From NCBI RefSeq assembly GCF_019222765.1, contig NZ_CP078145.1:2666001-2730000 (forward strand): a stretch of DNA of 64,000 bases, given 5' to 3'. Made by a program: the position numbers and the translations under genes. This document shows positions 1-8,598 of this stretch, one piece after another (the stretch's first letter is position 1; each line of letters begins with the position of its first letter). The notes beneath the pieces were generated by a model that was not told the DNA's origin, made no database searches, and was given only the letters and a program-made list of their open reading frames with translations. This DNA is from Nocardia iowensis (GTDB taxonomy: Bacteria; Actinomycetota; Actinomycetes; Mycobacteriales; Mycobacteriaceae).

Positions 1-2
1 AG

Positions 3-449
3 ATCTCGCACGAGGGTGCTCCCGCCAGGCTGCGGGCACTGCCCACCCGGCTGGTCAACCAAGTCGCCCTCGTCGCCAATCGGGCCACCGAACGGGCGCT
101 GAACACCACCGGCTCCCGGCCCTATCACTACGCACTGCTCGCCGCGCTCGGCGAGTTCGGCTCCATCAGTCAAGCCGACCTGGGCAGGCGCACCCGTATC
201 GATCGCAGCGACATCGTGGCCACCGTCAACGAGTTGGCCGACCGCGGCTTCGTCCAGCGCAGTCCCGACCCCGGCGACCGCAGACGCAAGATCGTCACCA
301 TCACCGCCGCGGGCACGGCCCACCTCACCGAACTCGACGAGCGGCTGGCAGGCGCCCAAGACGAACTCCTGGCCGGTCTGAACGCCGCGGACCGCGCCGA
401 GCTGGTCCGCCTCCTCACCTGCATTCTCGACGCCCAGTCGGGCAAGTAG
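3..449 (+). CDS. MarR-family transcriptional regulator (5' end outside window)
   Basis: The reading frame is open from base 3 and runs to a TAG stop at 447-449, so the start lies upstream of the window. The visible 148 residues carry a MarR winged helix: a helix-turn-helix around LGRRTRIDRSDIVATVNEL, then the wing GFVQRSPDPGDRRRKIVTIT, then a C-terminal dimerisation helix. Such proteins are dimeric DNA-binding repressors, often responsive to phenolic ligands or oxidants. In M. tuberculosis hisH sits directly before hisA, so this regulator marks a difference from that order. Its target cannot be read from the window. Confidence 0.85.
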   Translation: MSHEGAPARLRALPTRLVNQVALVANRATERALNTTGSRPYHYALLAALGEFGSISQADLGRRTRIDRSDIVATVNELADRGFVQRSPDPGDRRRKIVTITAAGTAHLTELDERLAGAQDELLAGLNAADRAELVRLLTCILDAQSGK

Positions 450-507
450 ACGTCGTTCGCCGTTCGTATACCCGCAGGCCGGAGACCGGGCGTGAGGAGG
501 GGACTAC

Positions 508-513
508 TAGGCT
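508..513 (+). promoter_or_regulatory. Candidate -10 element (TAGGCT) of the hisA mini-ORF, leaderless
   Basis: TAGGCT lies six bases before the GTG at 520, so transcription would start at or next to that codon. The same spacing recurs before hisI, lgt, pyk, polA and uvrB in this window. No Shine-Dalgarno sequence can fit between. Confidence 0.5.
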
Positions 514-519
514 GCTCCC

Positions 520-600
520 GTGAGTGAGCGTAGCGACCGAACCATCAACACAGCGTCAAAGACGTCGACGGAGCCGAGCGCCAGCGAGGCGCAGTCGTGA
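520..600 (+). repeat. MIRU-like element with a 26-codon mini-ORF, upstream of hisA
   Basis: An 81-base unit (77-base period plus a 4-base overlap) holds a GTG-started ORF beginning [13 protein letters not shown] and ending SASEAQS, with its TGA at 598-600. The hisA start GTG (597-599) overlaps this stop as GTGA. The unit closely resembles those at 11656-11736 and 20830-20987: a 5' GTGAGTGAGCG-type end and a 3' GAGCGCCAGCGAGGCGCAG-type end. The size, the start/stop overlap and the SerGluArg-rich peptide agree with mycobacterial interspersed repetitive units. Whether the peptide itself has a function or simply couples translation to hisA is unknown. Confidence 0.75.
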
Positions 601-1328
601 GTCTTGTGCTGCTGCCCGCCGTCGATGTTGCCAATGGAGAGGCTGTGCGCCTCGTGCAGGGGGAGGCCGGTAGCGAAACCAGCTACGGCTCGCCGCGCGA
701 GGCGGCGCTGGCCTGGCAGCAAGCCGGCGCGGACTGGGTGCATCTGGTCGACCTCGACGCGGCGTTCGGCCGTGGCTCGAATCGCGAACTGCTGGCCGGG
801 GTGGTCGGCGAACTCGATGTCAAAGTGGAGCTGTCCGGCGGCATTCGCGACGACGACACCCTGGAGGCCGCGCTGGCCACCGGTTGCGCCAGGGTGAATC
901 TCGGCACCGCCGCGCTGGAGGACCCGGTGTGGTGCGCCAAGGCCATCGCCCGGCACGGCGAGCGGGTCGCGGTCGGCCTGGACGTGCGCATCATCGACGG
1001 TGACTACCGGCTGCGCGGCCGCGGCTGGGTCAGCGACGGCGGCGACCTGTGGGAGGTGCTGGAGCGGCTGGAGCGTGACGGCTGCTCGCGCTACGTGGTC
1101 ACCGACGTCACCAAGGACGGCACGCTGACCGGCCCGAACCTGGACCTGCTCCGCGAGGTGTGCGCAGCCACCGACGCGCCGGTCATCGCCTCCGGTGGCG
1201 TGTCCACCATCGAGGACCTGGTCGCGATCGCCGAACTGGTGCCGGAGGGCGTCGAGGGCTCGATCGTCGGCAAGGCGCTCTACGCGGGCCGGTTCACCCT
1301 GCCCGAGGCGCTGGCCGCGGTGAGATGA
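597..1328 (+). CDS. hisA: Phosphoribosyl isomerase A (HisA/PriA)
   Basis: This 243-residue (beta-alpha)8 barrel isomerises ProFAR to PRFAR in histidine synthesis. In actinobacteria without a separate trpF the same enzyme (PriA) also isomerises phosphoribosyl anthranilate for tryptophan; no trpF is seen in the trp genes of this window, which fits the dual role. The N-terminal motif [10 protein letters not shown] carries the catalytic Asp10, and the phosphate-binding SGG and IASGGVS loops are present. The GTG start overlaps the stop of the upstream mini-ORF, and the TGA overlaps the ATG of the next gene, so translation is probably coupled on both sides. Confidence 0.95.
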   Translation: MSLVLLPAVDVANGEAVRLVQGEAGSETSYGSPREAALAWQQAGADWVHLVDLDAAFGRGSNRELLAGVVGELDVKVELSGGIRDDDTLEAALATGCARVNLGTAALEDPVWCAKAIARHGERVAVGLDVRIIDGDYRLRGRGWVSDGGDLWEVLERLERDGCSRYVVTDVTKDGTLTGPNLDLLREVCAATDAPVIASGGVSTIEDLVAIAELVPEGVEGSIVGKALYAGRFTLPEALAAVR

Positions 1329-2140
1329 CCCAGGACCTATCGGCACTGCTCGCGGTCGCCCGCGAGATCCTGGACTCGGTCACCTCGCGGTTCATCGAGG
1401 GGGTCGGCGCGCCGAGCGCGGTCACCAAGGGCCGCAACGATTTCGCCACCGAACTCGATCTGGAGCTGGAACGCACCATCTCCGCTGAGTTGCAGCAGCG
1501 CACCGGAATCAATGTGCACGGTGAGGAATTCGGCGGGCCGCAGCTCGTCTCGGGTACCGCGTGGGTGCTCGACCCGATCGACGGCACCTTCAATTACTCG
1601 TCCGGCCATCCGCTTTCGGGCATGCTGCTCGCGCTGGTGCACGAGGGCGAGCCGGTGCTCGGGCTGACCTGGCTGCCGCTGCTCGGGCAGCGTTACGCCG
1701 CGATGGCGGGCGGGCCGGTCCTGCTGAACGGGCAACCGTTGCCGCCGCTGCCGCACGGGAAGCTGGCCGAGGCGATGATCGGGTTCGGCGCGTTCAATGT
1801 GGATGCGCGCGGGCGGATCCCAGGACAGTTCCGTTTCGATCTGCTGGGCCCGCTCAGCAGGCTTTCCTCTCGGGTGCGCATGCACGGTTCGACCGGCATC
1901 GATCTGGCGTTCACCGCGTCCGGGGTGCTCGGTGGGGCGATCGTGTTCGGCCACCATCCCTGGGACAACGCCGCGGGGGTCGCGCTGATCCGCGCCGCGG
2001 GCGGCGTTGTCACCGATCTCGAGGGCGCGCCGTGGACCATCACCTCGGGTTCGGTGCTGGCCGCCGCGCCCGGTGTGCACGAGGAACTGCTCGAAATGAT
2101 CTGCACGGTCGCCGATCCGGTGGCCGCGGAGGAAGGGTGA
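1325..2140 (+). CDS. impA: Inositol monophosphatase-family phosphatase (ImpA)
   Basis: The 271-residue protein has the metal-binding signatures of the family: HGEEFG (first metal glutamates), DPIDGTFNY near residue 80, and a C-terminal [15 protein letters not shown] motif. The family dephosphorylates inositol 1-phosphate or related sugar and amino-alcohol phosphates. Its place between hisA and hisF matches impA (Rv1604) of M. tuberculosis. A role as histidinol-phosphate phosphatase is possible from the context but not shown. The ATG at 1325 overlaps the hisA stop; an upstream in-frame extension inside hisA is ignored because similarity begins at [10 protein letters not shown]. Confidence 0.9.
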   Translation: MTQDLSALLAVAREILDSVTSRFIEGVGAPSAVTKGRNDFATELDLELERTISAELQQRTGINVHGEEFGGPQLVSGTAWVLDPIDGTFNYSSGHPLSGMLLALVHEGEPVLGLTWLPLLGQRYAAMAGGPVLLNGQPLPPLPHGKLAEAMIGFGAFNVDARGRIPGQFRFDLLGPLSRLSSRVRMHGSTGIDLAFTASGVLGGAIVFGHHPWDNAAGVALIRAAGGVVTDLEGAPWTITSGSVLAAAPGVHEELLEMICTVADPVAAEEG

Positions 2141-2144
2141 GGCA

Positions 2145-2918
2145 ATGACGTTGGCGGTACGCGTGATTCCGTGTCTGGATGTCGACGCGGGCCGGGTGGT
2201 CAAGGGCGTGAACTTCGAAAACCTACGGGACGCGGGCGATCCCGTCGAACTGGCCGCCACCTACGACGCGCAGGGCGCCGACGAGCTGACCTTCCTCGAT
2301 GTCACCGCCTCCACCGGCGACCGCGGCACCATGATCGACGTGGTCACCCGCACGGCCGAGCAGATCTTCATTCCGCTCACCGTCGGCGGCGGGGTGCGCA
2401 CCGTCGAGGACGTCGACCGGCTGCTGCGCGCCGGCGCGGACAAGGTTTCGGTCAACACCGCCGCGATCGCGCGACCCGAGGTGCTGCGCGAGATGTCGGA
2501 GCGGTTCGGCTCGCAGTGCATCGTGCTGTCCGTCGACGCCCGAACGGTTCCGGAAGGTCAGCCCGCGACGCCGTCCGGCTGGGAAGTCACCACGCACGGC
2601 GGTAAGCGCGGCACCGGCATCGACGCCATCGAATGGGCCACTCGGGGAGCCGAATTGGGCGTCGGCGAGATCCTGCTCAACTCGATGGACGCCGACGGCA
2701 CCAAGGCCGGCTTCGATCTCCCGATGATCCGCGCCGTCCGCGCCTCGGTCTCCGTCCCGGTCATCGCCAGCGGCGGCGCGGGCGCCGTCGAACACTTCGC
2801 CCCCGCCGTCCAAGCGGGCGCGGACGCGGTCCTGGCCGCCAGCGTCTTCCACTTCGGCGACCTGACCATCAGCCAGGTCAAGGACTCGATGCGCGCCGAG
2901 CACATCGTCGTCCGCTAG
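2145..2918 (+). CDS. hisF: Imidazole glycerol phosphate synthase cyclase subunit
   Basis: This 257-residue barrel with HisH turns PRFAR and glutamine-derived ammonia into imidazole glycerol phosphate and AICAR. The N-terminus [21 protein letters not shown] contains the catalytic Asp of the IPCLDVD motif; a second catalytic Asp lies in VLSVDARTV, and phosphate-binding loops GGGVRT and ASGGAGA follow. The start is four bases after impA, with GAGG-rich sequence just before it. A strong hairpin at 3012-3042 closes the operon, whereas in M. tuberculosis hisI follows directly. Confidence 0.97.
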   Translation: MTLAVRVIPCLDVDAGRVVKGVNFENLRDAGDPVELAATYDAQGADELTFLDVTASTGDRGTMIDVVTRTAEQIFIPLTVGGGVRTVEDVDRLLRAGADKVSVNTAAIARPEVLREMSERFGSQCIVLSVDARTVPEGQPATPSGWEVTTHGGKRGTGIDAIEWATRGAELGVGEILLNSMDADGTKAGFDLPMIRAVRASVSVPVIASGGAGAVEHFAPAVQAGADAVLAASVFHFGDLTISQVKDSMRAEHIVVR

Positions 2919-2934
2919 CCCAACCAGTCACGCC

Positions 2935-3000
2935 GCGCACGAATTCACCTGCTGTGCACGGAATTACTAGCGCTTTCGTGCGCGGGCGGGGAAGGTGCGC
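2935..3000. repeat. Copy of an intergenic repeat built round a CTAGCG core
   Basis: This stretch after hisF aligns with the two units at 32010-32081 and 32130-32201: GCGCAC, a short variable part, a TGCnCG-GAATT segment, the core CTAGCG, then TTTCGTGCGCGGGCGGG. It is more diverged than the other pair. It does not encode an evident protein. Confidence 0.4.
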
Positions 3001-3011
3001 GTGGGACGGCG

Positions 3012-3042
3012 CGACCCGCTCGGCGGTGTGCCGAGCGGGTCG
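3012..3042. terminator. Bidirectional hairpin between hisF and the SMR genes
   Basis: A perfect 13-base-pair stem (CGACCCGCTCGGC with its complement) encloses the loop GGTGT. It lies between two converging genes and has no long T-run, as is usual for high-GC actinobacteria. Confidence 0.7.
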
Positions 3043-3057
3043 TTGCGTGGGGCCGGG

Positions 3058-3378
3058 TCAGGCTCCGGCGGCTACTTTCAGTAGCACTGCGCCGGCGATG
3101 ATGGCGGCGAAGGACGCGACCTTGGGGAGGGTGATCTTCTCGTGGTAGATGAGGGCGCCGAGGATTACCGTGCCGATGGCGCCGACACCGGTCCAGATGG
3201 TGTATCCGACACCGACATCCAGGGTGCGCAGGGCCAGGCTCAGGGTGAAGATGCCGCCTGCCGCGGCGAGCAGGGTGAAGACGGACGGCCAGAGCTTGGT
3301 GAAGCCGTTGGTCGCGTTGGTGCCGAGTGCGAACGCGATCTCGAAGACGATGGCGATGCCGAGGAAGATCCAGGCCAT
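3058..3378 (-). CDS. SMR-family multidrug efflux subunit, second gene of a pair
   Basis: The 106-residue protein has four membrane helices and the small multidrug resistance signature: the start MAWIFLGIAIVFEIAFALGTNAT with the essential membrane Glu14, then LSLALRTLDVGVGYTIWTGVG. SMR proteins exchange protons for cationic drugs or guanidinium and work as dimers. Its partner lies 35 bases upstream at 3414-3770, and the two are alike but not identical, so an antiparallel heterodimer of the EbrAB/YkkCD kind is likely. The start is set at MAWIF because all residues upstream of it fall outside the family. Confidence 0.92.
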   Translation of the reverse strand: MAWIFLGIAIVFEIAFALGTNATNGFTKLWPSVFTLLAAAGGIFTLSLALRTLDVGVGYTIWTGVGAIGTVILGALIYHEKITLPKVASFAAIIAGAVLLKVAAGA

Positions 3379-3413
3379 GACGAAAACTCCTGTTGCGGTG
3401 GGGGCGTGGGGGA

Positions 3414-3770
3414 TCAGGGGGTGACCGCGGCGGGCGCAGCGGCGCGGTTGGCCAGGGTGTCGGCGAGTTTGAGGCCGAGCACGCCGCCGATGATCAGCAC
3501 GAAGGCAAGCACCTTCCAGACGTTGAGCGTCTCGTGGAAGATCACCGTGCCGAGGGTGACGGTGCCGACCGAGCCGATGCCGGTCCACACCGTGTAACCC
3601 ACCCCGACGTCGAGGGTGCGCAACGCCAGGCTGAGGAAGAAGATGCCTGCCCCCGCGGCGGCCGCGGTGAGCAACGACGGGGCGAGCACGGTGAATCCTT
3701 CGGTGGCATTGGTCGCGAGGGCGAACACCACTTCGAAAACCGCCGCGATCATCAGGTAGATCCAGGCCAT
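3414..3770 (-). CDS. SMR-family multidrug efflux subunit, first gene of a pair
   Basis: The 118-residue protein begins MAWIYLMIAAVFEVVFALATNAT, with the conserved Glu14, and has LSLALRTLDVGVGYTVWTGIG in the third helix region. It is about 12 residues longer at the C-terminus than its partner (LANRAAAPAAVTP), a common feature of one half of paired SMR transporters. It is divergently transcribed from a MarR gene across a 73-base region with a palindrome. The pair and its regulator are inserted between hisF and hisI, which adjoin in M. tuberculosis. Confidence 0.92.
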   Translation of the reverse strand: MAWIYLMIAAVFEVVFALATNATEGFTVLAPSLLTAAAAGAGIFFLSLALRTLDVGVGYTVWTGIGSVGTVTLGTVIFHETLNVWKVLAFVLIIGGVLGLKLADTLANRAAAPAAVTP

Positions 3771-3784
3771 GAGAACAGCTCCTT

Positions 3785-3806
3785 TAGTTGTATGTATATG
3801 CAACTA
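3785..3806. promoter_or_regulatory. Palindromic operator between the SMR pair and its MarR regulator
   Basis: TAGTTGTAT-GTAT-ATGCAACTA is an inverted repeat of nine positions per arm with one mismatch. Its length and AT-richness suit a MarR dimer. It lies immediately before the SMR start and could repress both divergent promoters. Confidence 0.6.
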
Positions 3807-3843
3807 CCTTGCGTGAGGAGAAGTATGCATGTACAAATAATCT

Positions 3844-4260
3844 GTGTCAAATACTGAGCACGACGACCAGATGTGGAACCGGCTGATCGCCCTGCACGCC
3901 CAGGTAGAAGGCCGATTGGCGGCGGCGGTTCAGCGCGGGCACGGCCTCGGGCTTTCGGAATACCGGGCGCTCGGCTTCCTGGCCGAAGCCTCCGACGGCG
4001 AACTGCGCATGCAGGACCTGTCCGCCCGCCTCGGCCTGAACCAGAGTTCGGTGACCAGACTGGTCGGCAGGCTCGACGCCGCCGGACTGGCCTACCGCGA
4101 TCTGTGCCCGGATGATCGCCGCGGCGTCTACACGGTGATCACCGACAAGGGCCGGGAACGGCACCGGGCCGCGGGCGAGACCTACCGCGCCACCCTCACC
4201 GCCGCGCTCGACGAATCCGACGACGACACCGTCGCCGCCCTGCGCCGGGCTCATGTCTGA
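3844..4260 (+). CDS. MarR-family regulator of the SMR efflux pair
   Basis: The 138-residue protein has the MarR fold: N-terminal helices, a recognition helix in [20 protein letters not shown], and the wing [20 protein letters not shown]. It starts at GTG 3844. Divergent placement and the palindrome at 3785-3806 suggest that it represses the exporter genes and itself until an effluxed compound binds. The C-terminus (AALRRAHV) is rather short for the family, and the gene stops 58 bases before hisI. Confidence 0.88.
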   Translation: MSNTEHDDQMWNRLIALHAQVEGRLAAAVQRGHGLGLSEYRALGFLAEASDGELRMQDLSARLGLNQSSVTRLVGRLDAAGLAYRDLCPDDRRGVYTVITDKGRERHRAAGETYRATLTAALDESDDDTVAALRRAHV

Positions 4261-4306
4261 TCCCATACCGGGCACTGCCGAAGCGGAGGCCGAGGTACGC
4301 CCCTGT

Positions 4307-4312
4307 TATAAC
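4307..4312 (+). promoter_or_regulatory. Candidate -10 element (TATAAC) of hisI, leaderless
   Basis: TATAAC lies six bases before the hisI ATG. This gives hisI a promoter of its own, consistent with its separation from hisF by the SMR insertion. Confidence 0.5.
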
Positions 4313-4318
4313 GGTCGT

Positions 4319-4666
4319 ATGACTCTCGATCCCGCCATCGCCGCCCGGCTCAAGCGCAACGACGCGGGCCTGGTCTCGGCCGTCGCGCAGGAACGCGGCA
4401 CCGGCGATGTGCTGATGGTGGCGTGGATGGACGACGAGGCGCTGGCCCGCACGCTGGAAACGCGCAAGGCGACGTACTTTTCGCGTTCGCGTCAGCAGTA
4501 TTGGGTCAAGGGGGAGACCTCCGGTCACACCCAGTACGTGCACGAGGTTCGCCTGGATTGTGACGGCGACACCATTCTCTTGGTCGTCGATCAAGAAGGC
4601 GCCGCCTGCCATACCGGGACGCACACGTGTTTCGACTCGGATGTCCTGCTCGCTGAGCAGTCCTGA
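4319..4666 (+). CDS. hisI: Phosphoribosyl-AMP cyclohydrolase
   Basis: The 115-residue enzyme opens the purine ring of PR-AMP in the third step of histidine synthesis. It is the stand-alone cyclohydrolase, without a HisE domain. Metal ligands are plain: Asp80, Asp82 and Asp84 for magnesium in RLDCDGDT, and Cys81, Cys97 and Cys104 ([11 protein letters not shown]) for zinc, partly shared across the dimer. The chosen ATG matches family starts and sits six bases after a TATAAC element; a longer in-frame start at 4253 lies within the MarR gene. Confidence 0.95.
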   Translation: MTLDPAIAARLKRNDAGLVSAVAQERGTGDVLMVAWMDDEALARTLETRKATYFSRSRQQYWVKGETSGHTQYVHEVRLDCDGDTILLVVDQEGAACHTGTHTCFDSDVLLAEQS

Positions 4667-4681
4667 CGTCGAGGGCCCCGA

Positions 4682-5179
4682 CTACGTGTCCGACGGCCGA
4701 TCGTCCTCGCTGGCATTACCGAGTCGGCTCAACGCATCGGTGAGATGATCGGCGAGCAGTTCGCTCAGTTCGGCCAGCTGAGCCGTCTGCTCGGGCTCCA
4801 AACCGTCGAACACCAGGTGGCGCACCGCATCCAGATATCCGGGGGCGGCCTCGATGACCTTGTGGTAGCCGTCGTCTGTCAGTACGGCCTGGACCCCACG
4901 CCGCCCGGCGGTAGCGGAGCGCTCCGCCCAGCCCATCCGCTCCAGCTTCGACACCACGTGGGAAAGCCGTGATAGCGATGCATTTGCCTTGTGGGCAAGG
5001 TCACTCATCTGCAAACGATGGCCCGGTTCCTCGGACAGCAGGGTCAATACCCAATACTCGAAATGGGTGACCCCGGATTCGCGCTGCAGCTGCGTATCCA
5101 AAGCGCCTGGTAGGCGCGTCATCAGCGCAACAATCGCGCGCCAAGCTCGTTGTTCGACGGGGTCGAGCCACTTCGTCAC
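4682..5179 (-). CDS. MarR-family transcriptional regulator
   Basis: The 165-residue protein starts at GTG with an AGAAGG ribosome site upstream. Its MarR core runs from THFEYWVLTLLSEEPG through the recognition helix ANASLSRLSHVVSKLERMGW to the wing ERSATAGRRGVQAVLTDDG. The tail ends in an acidic SEDDRPSDT. It converges on hisI and stands alone, with a membrane protein gene downstream of its 5' side in the same direction. No obvious target gene is adjacent, so its regulon is not predicted. Confidence 0.87.
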   Translation of the reverse strand: MTKWLDPVEQRAWRAIVALMTRLPGALDTQLQRESGVTHFEYWVLTLLSEEPGHRLQMSDLAHKANASLSRLSHVVSKLERMGWAERSATAGRRGVQAVLTDDGYHKVIEAAPGYLDAVRHLVFDGLEPEQTAQLAELSELLADHLTDALSRLGNASEDDRPSDT

Positions 5180-5323
5180 TGTGTGCCTTCTTTCAAGCCA
5201 AGTGACGTGTTTTTGTTAGTAAGCCTATCGATTATTGAAAAGCATGTTCACAGTCACCCGCGACACCGAGTTTGCCACGACTTCGCTCGCCCGTCATGAA
5301 GTTGCTAAGGGACGTGAGCTCAC

Positions 5324-5905
5324 TCACAAACCGTCCGGACGCGTCATGGTCGGATCGGCGGTGGTCGGCGGTGCGGTGCGCGTGGTCTGCTTCCTGGGGC
5401 GCCTTCGCCGCCACCAACGCGTGATGACCAGGAACAACGCCGCCAGGAAGACAGCGGCGGCGGCGAGCGCGCCGGCCAGGGTGGCGCCACGGAAGGCGGG
5501 TGCATCGACGTCCAGAATGCGCTCTCCGGCATGGGCGGCGTTGCTACCCCCCAGCACGATGGTGAGCGTCATCAGATTGGGGATCGCGACGAGCGCGGCA
5601 ACGACAACGGCCGCACCCGCCATGAATCGGCCCGCCCTTCGCCCCCACACCCGCACCGCGAACAGCAACAGGAACAGCGGCACGACCGTGCACACGCCGC
5701 CGAAGACCAGGCCCCAGCCGATGCCCTTGGCGAAGCTGCCGTTGACCATCTCCGCGACCCGCTGTGCCCACCAGCGCGGGATGAACGCGGACAAGATGAA
5801 GTAGGCGATGAACAGGAGGGCGAGCAGCGCCAGCCCGCCGATGATCCAGCTCCGCCAGGCGGGTCCGGTCGATTTCTGCTCCAGCTGTCCGTCGGTCGCA
5901 GTCAT
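5324..5905 (-). CDS. Hypothetical four-helix membrane protein
   Basis: The 193-residue protein has four hydrophobic spans: WIIGGLALLALLFIAYFILS near residue 20, GLVFGGVCTVVPLFLLLFAV near 65, FMAGAAVVVAALVAIPNLM near 95, and GALAAAAVFLAALFLVI near 145. A basic stretch TRWWRRRRPRKQTTR and a disordered Thr/Pro tail follow, giving an inside C-terminus. Family and function are not recognised. It lies where M. tuberculosis carries chaA, but shows no calcium/proton antiporter feature. Confidence 0.75.
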   Translation of the reverse strand: MTATDGQLEQKSTGPAWRSWIIGGLALLALLFIAYFILSAFIPRWWAQRVAEMVNGSFAKGIGWGLVFGGVCTVVPLFLLLFAVRVWGRRAGRFMAGAAVVVAALVAIPNLMTLTIVLGGSNAAHAGERILDVDAPAFRGATLAGALAAAAVFLAALFLVITRWWRRRRPRKQTTRTAPPTTADPTMTRPDGL

Positions 5906-6013
5906 GCAGCCAGGGTAAGCCGGGTGAACGGCGGAAACGTGATGATCGCCCCGGCGTTTCCGGTGCGTCCGTCCCGAGTGTTGCCCTGGATCGGGTTAGG
6001 CGTCTCGCCGGAA

Positions 6014-6475
6014 TTACTTCGTGCGCTCCCGGAGGAACGCCAGCGCCTCGTCGGCATGCACGTTGGCGCGCAACTCGCCGGTGATGATCTTGCGGACGGT
6101 GCGGTCCTGATCGATCACGAAGGTCTGTCGCTTGACCGGCACCAGTTTTCCGAGCAGCCCCCGCTTGACGCCGAACTGCGCGGCGACCTTGCCGTCGGTG
6201 TCGGAGAGCAACGGATAACCGAGGCCCTGCTTGTCGGCGAAACCGGCTTGGGCGTCGACGCCGTCGGCACTGATGCCAGCGCACGACGCGCCGACGGCCG
6301 CGAAGTCGGCGGCCACATCACGGAAGTGGCAGGCCTCGGCCGTGCACACCGGGCTGTTCGCCGCGGGATAGAAGAACAGGACCAGCGGACCGTCCGCGAG
6401 CAACGCGTCGAGCGAACGGGGGGTGCCTGATTGATCGGGGAGCTCGAACTGCGGGGCGAGCTGACCTGTCTGCAT
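6014..6475 (-). CDS. bcp: Peroxiredoxin of the Bcp/PrxQ type
   Basis: The 153-residue protein reduces hydroperoxides with thiols. The active-site segment ANSPVCTAEACHFRD has the peroxidatic Cys44 and the resolving Cys49, the C-x4-C spacing of the alpha-helix type of Bcp. The length matches BcpB of M. tuberculosis (Rv1608c), which is likewise opposite in direction to trpE. The start MQTGQLAPQFEL is chosen because family similarity begins there and a TACTGT -10-like element precedes it by eight bases. Confidence 0.93.
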   Translation of the reverse strand: MQTGQLAPQFELPDQSGTPRSLDALLADGPLVLFFYPAANSPVCTAEACHFRDVAADFAAVGASCAGISADGVDAQAGFADKQGLGYPLLSDTDGKVAAQFGVKRGLLGKLVPVKRQTFVIDQDRTVRKIITGELRANVHADEALAFLRERTK

Positions 6476-6526
6476 GGAAAGCGACAGTACCGGGCACATG
6501 TCGCACCCGGTACCTGTCCGGGCCCG

Positions 6527-6820
6527 TCAGACGCCGATCAACGCCGCAACTTCGGGGTTCTTGATCTGCATGACATCGAGAATGCCGTGCGCGCGCAGGA
6601 ACGGCTTGAGCTCCTTGATCCGGTCGGCGTGCGTGGCGTACTCGTCCGGGAAATGGTTCTTGTCCAGGGCTTCCAGTGCCTTCGCATAGGTGACGAAGGT
6701 GGCTAGCGCGTTCGGGGCACCCTGGGCGCCGGTCTTCGACTGCAGTCCGACCATCCGTGGGGGCTGGCTCGGCGCACCGCCAGGGGCGGCGTGCCTGCCC
6801 TCCGGTTGCGAGGGGTACAT
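6527..6820 (-). CDS. Conserved hypothetical small protein
   Basis: A 97-residue protein whose first 35 residues are rich in Pro, Gly and Gln and look disordered, followed by a helical domain from about residue 36 (NALATFVTYAKALEAL) to the end (EVAALIGV). The start MYPSQPEGRH has a GAGGAG ribosome site about ten bases upstream; a start seven codons earlier is less likely. There is no signal peptide or known motif. It lies just upstream of and in the same direction as bcp. Confidence 0.65.
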   Translation of the reverse strand: MYPSQPEGRHAAPGGAPSQPPRMVGLQSKTGAQGAPNALATFVTYAKALEALDKNHFPDEYATHADRIKELKPFLRAHGILDVMQIKNPEVAALIGV

Positions 6821-6905
6821 CGGTTGTCTCCTCTCGATCATGGATACCGCGTGCGAGATGGAACGGAGCGAGTGTAGAGACGTCCGTCACACGGCCTACG
6901 CGGGC

Positions 6906-6941
6906 ATGAGAACCGGGCGGTCGAGTTTGTGGCTGGTGTGA
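6906..6941 (+). promoter_or_regulatory. Weak candidate leader ORF upstream of trpE
   Basis: An 11-codon ORF ending SSLWLV has one Trp codon and is followed by the GC-rich palindrome CGGCCGCGCGGCCG. Attenuation of trpE by Trp leader peptides is known in several actinobacteria, but those usually have two or more adjacent Trp codons, so this is only a possibility. Confidence 0.2.
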
Positions 6942-7038
6942 TCGGCCGCGCGGCCGTGAAGGGCGTTTATCAGACTCGCGCGTGGCTGGTTGGGGTGCGC
7001 CGCGCTGGGTGTCGGTACCGCCTGGGATGATGTTGCGC

Positions 7039-8598
7039 ATGCAAGGCGCGTCGACTCCTACCACTACGACCCGCGAACAGTTTCATCAGCTGGCCGCGGA
7101 GCATCGGGTGGTGCCGGTTACCCGAAAGGTGTTGGCGGACTCCGAAACTCCGCTTTCCGCCTACCGTAAGTTGGCCGGAGATCGGGCGGGAACGTTCCTG
7201 TTCGAGTCGGCGGAGAACGGGCGATCGTGGTCGCGGTGGTCGTTCATCGGCGCGGGGAGTCCGTCGGCGTTGACCGTGGTCGACGGTGCGGCGGCCTGGT
7301 TGGGGAACATTCCGGTGGACGCGCCCTCGGGCGGTGATCCGCTGCTCGCTCTGCGGGAAACACTGGAGTTGCTGAAGACCGAGCGGTTGCCGGGGCTGCC
7401 GCCGCTGACGGGCGGCATGGTCGGCTACCTCGGGTACGACGCGGTGCGCCGGATCGAGCGGCTGCCGAACCTGGCCCTCGACGACCTGCAGCTGCCGGAG
7501 ATGGTGTTGCTGCTGGCCACCGATCTCGCCGCGTTCGACCACCACGAGGGTGCGATCACGCTGATCGCCAATGCGGTCAACTGGAACGGCACCGCCGAAC
7601 GGGTCGACGAAGCCTATGACGACGCGCTCGCCAGGCTGGACCGGATGACCGAGGCGCTCGCCGCCCCGGCACCGTCCACGGTGTCGGTCTTCGACCGGCC
7701 CGAACCCGAGTTCCGGCGCCGCCGCACCACCGAGGAGTTCGGTGCGGGGGTGCGTCGCCTGGTCAAGGAGATCGAAGCGGGCGAGGCGTTCCAGGTGGTG
7801 CTGTCGCAGCGCTTCGAAATGGACTACGACGGCGCACCGCTGGACCTGTACCGGATGTTGCGCGCCTCGAACCCGAGCCCGTACATGTACCTGCTGCACG
7901 TCCCGGACGGCGACGGCGGCACCGCGTTCTCCATCGTCGGCTCCAGCCCGGAATCCCTGGTCACCGTGAAAGAGGGTGTGGCGACTACACATCCGATCGC
8001 GGGTACCCGCTGGCGCGGAGTCACCGAAGAAGACGACCTGCTGCTGGAAAAGGGCCTGCTCGCCGACGAGAAGGAGAACGCCGAGCATTTGATGCTCGTC
8101 GACCTCGGCCGCAACGACCTCGGTCGGGTCTGTCAGCCCGGCACGGTGCGGGTCACCGAGTACCGGCACATCGAGCGGTACAGCCACGTGATGCACCTGG
8201 TCTCGACGGTGTCCGGCCGGCTCGCCGCGGGCAAGATCGCGCTCGACGCGGTGCGCGCCTGCTTCCCCGCGGGCACCTTGTCCGGTGCGCCGAAGGTGCG
8301 CGCGATGGAGTTGATCGAAGAGCTGGAGCCGACCCGCCGCGGCGTCTACGGCGGCGTCGTCGGCTATCTCGACTTCGCCGGGGACGCGGACACCGCGATC
8401 GCCATCCGCACCGCATTGCTGAAGGACGGCACCGCCTACGTTCAGGCTGGCGCGGGCATCGTCGCCGATTCGAACGCCGAGTACGAAGACCTCGAAGCCC
8501 GCAACAAGGCGATGGCGGTGCTCAAGGCGGTCGCCGCGGCGAAAACCGTGCGCGCATACAGCACGGAACCGGGCGCGACGAACAGCGGCCCCGCATGA
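7039..8598 (+). CDS. trpE: Anthranilate synthase component I
   Basis: The 519-residue enzyme converts chorismate to anthranilate with ammonia from a TrpG subunit not encoded here. Early residues [20 protein letters not shown] and the feedback element [18 protein letters not shown] (tryptophan-binding LLES-type motif) are clear. The chorismate-binding half includes [33 protein letters not shown] and [16 protein letters not shown]. The ATG at 7039 gives a length close to the M. tuberculosis enzyme; ATG 7027 or 6982 are alternatives. It overlaps the next gene by ATGA. Confidence 0.96.
   Translation: MQGASTPTTTTREQFHQLAAEHRVVPVTRKVLADSETPLSAYRKLAGDRAGTFLFESAENGRSWSRWSFIGAGSPSALTVVDGAAAWLGNIPVDAPSGGDPLLALRETLELLKTERLPGLPPLTGGMVGYLGYDAVRRIERLPNLALDDLQLPEMVLLLATDLAAFDHHEGAITLIANAVNWNGTAERVDEAYDDALARLDRMTEALAAPAPSTVSVFDRPEPEFRRRRTTEEFGAGVRRLVKEIEAGEAFQVVLSQRFEMDYDGAPLDLYRMLRASNPSPYMYLLHVPDGDGGTAFSIVGSSPESLVTVKEGVATTHPIAGTRWRGVTEEDDLLLEKGLLADEKENAEHLMLVDLGRNDLGRVCQPGTVRVTEYRHIERYSHVMHLVSTVSGRLAAGKIALDAVRACFPAGTLSGAPKVRAMELIEELEPTRRGVYGGVVGYLDFAGDADTAIAIRTALLKDGTAYVQAGAGIVADSNAEYEDLEARNKAMAVLKAVAAAKTVRAYSTEPGATNSGPA

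Noticed and set aside
1160..1324. Longer N-terminus for ImpA beginning inside hisA
   Set aside because: The extra residues are Arg/Gly-rich shadow of hisA, and an ATG overlapping the hisA stop gives the family-length protein.
3771..3843. Guanidine (ykkC-type) riboswitch before the SMR pair
   Set aside because: The gap is only 73 bases, AT-rich, and carries a protein operator-like palindrome rather than the conserved riboswitch motifs.
3393..3857. Plus-strand frames opposite the SMR genes
   Set aside because: The translations are acidic low-complexity shadows; the minus strand encodes two complete SMR proteins.
6842..7038. Classical Trp attenuator before trpE
   Set aside because: Only single Trp codons occur in the short frames and no strong terminator with T-run follows; kept only as a weak candidate at 6906-6941.
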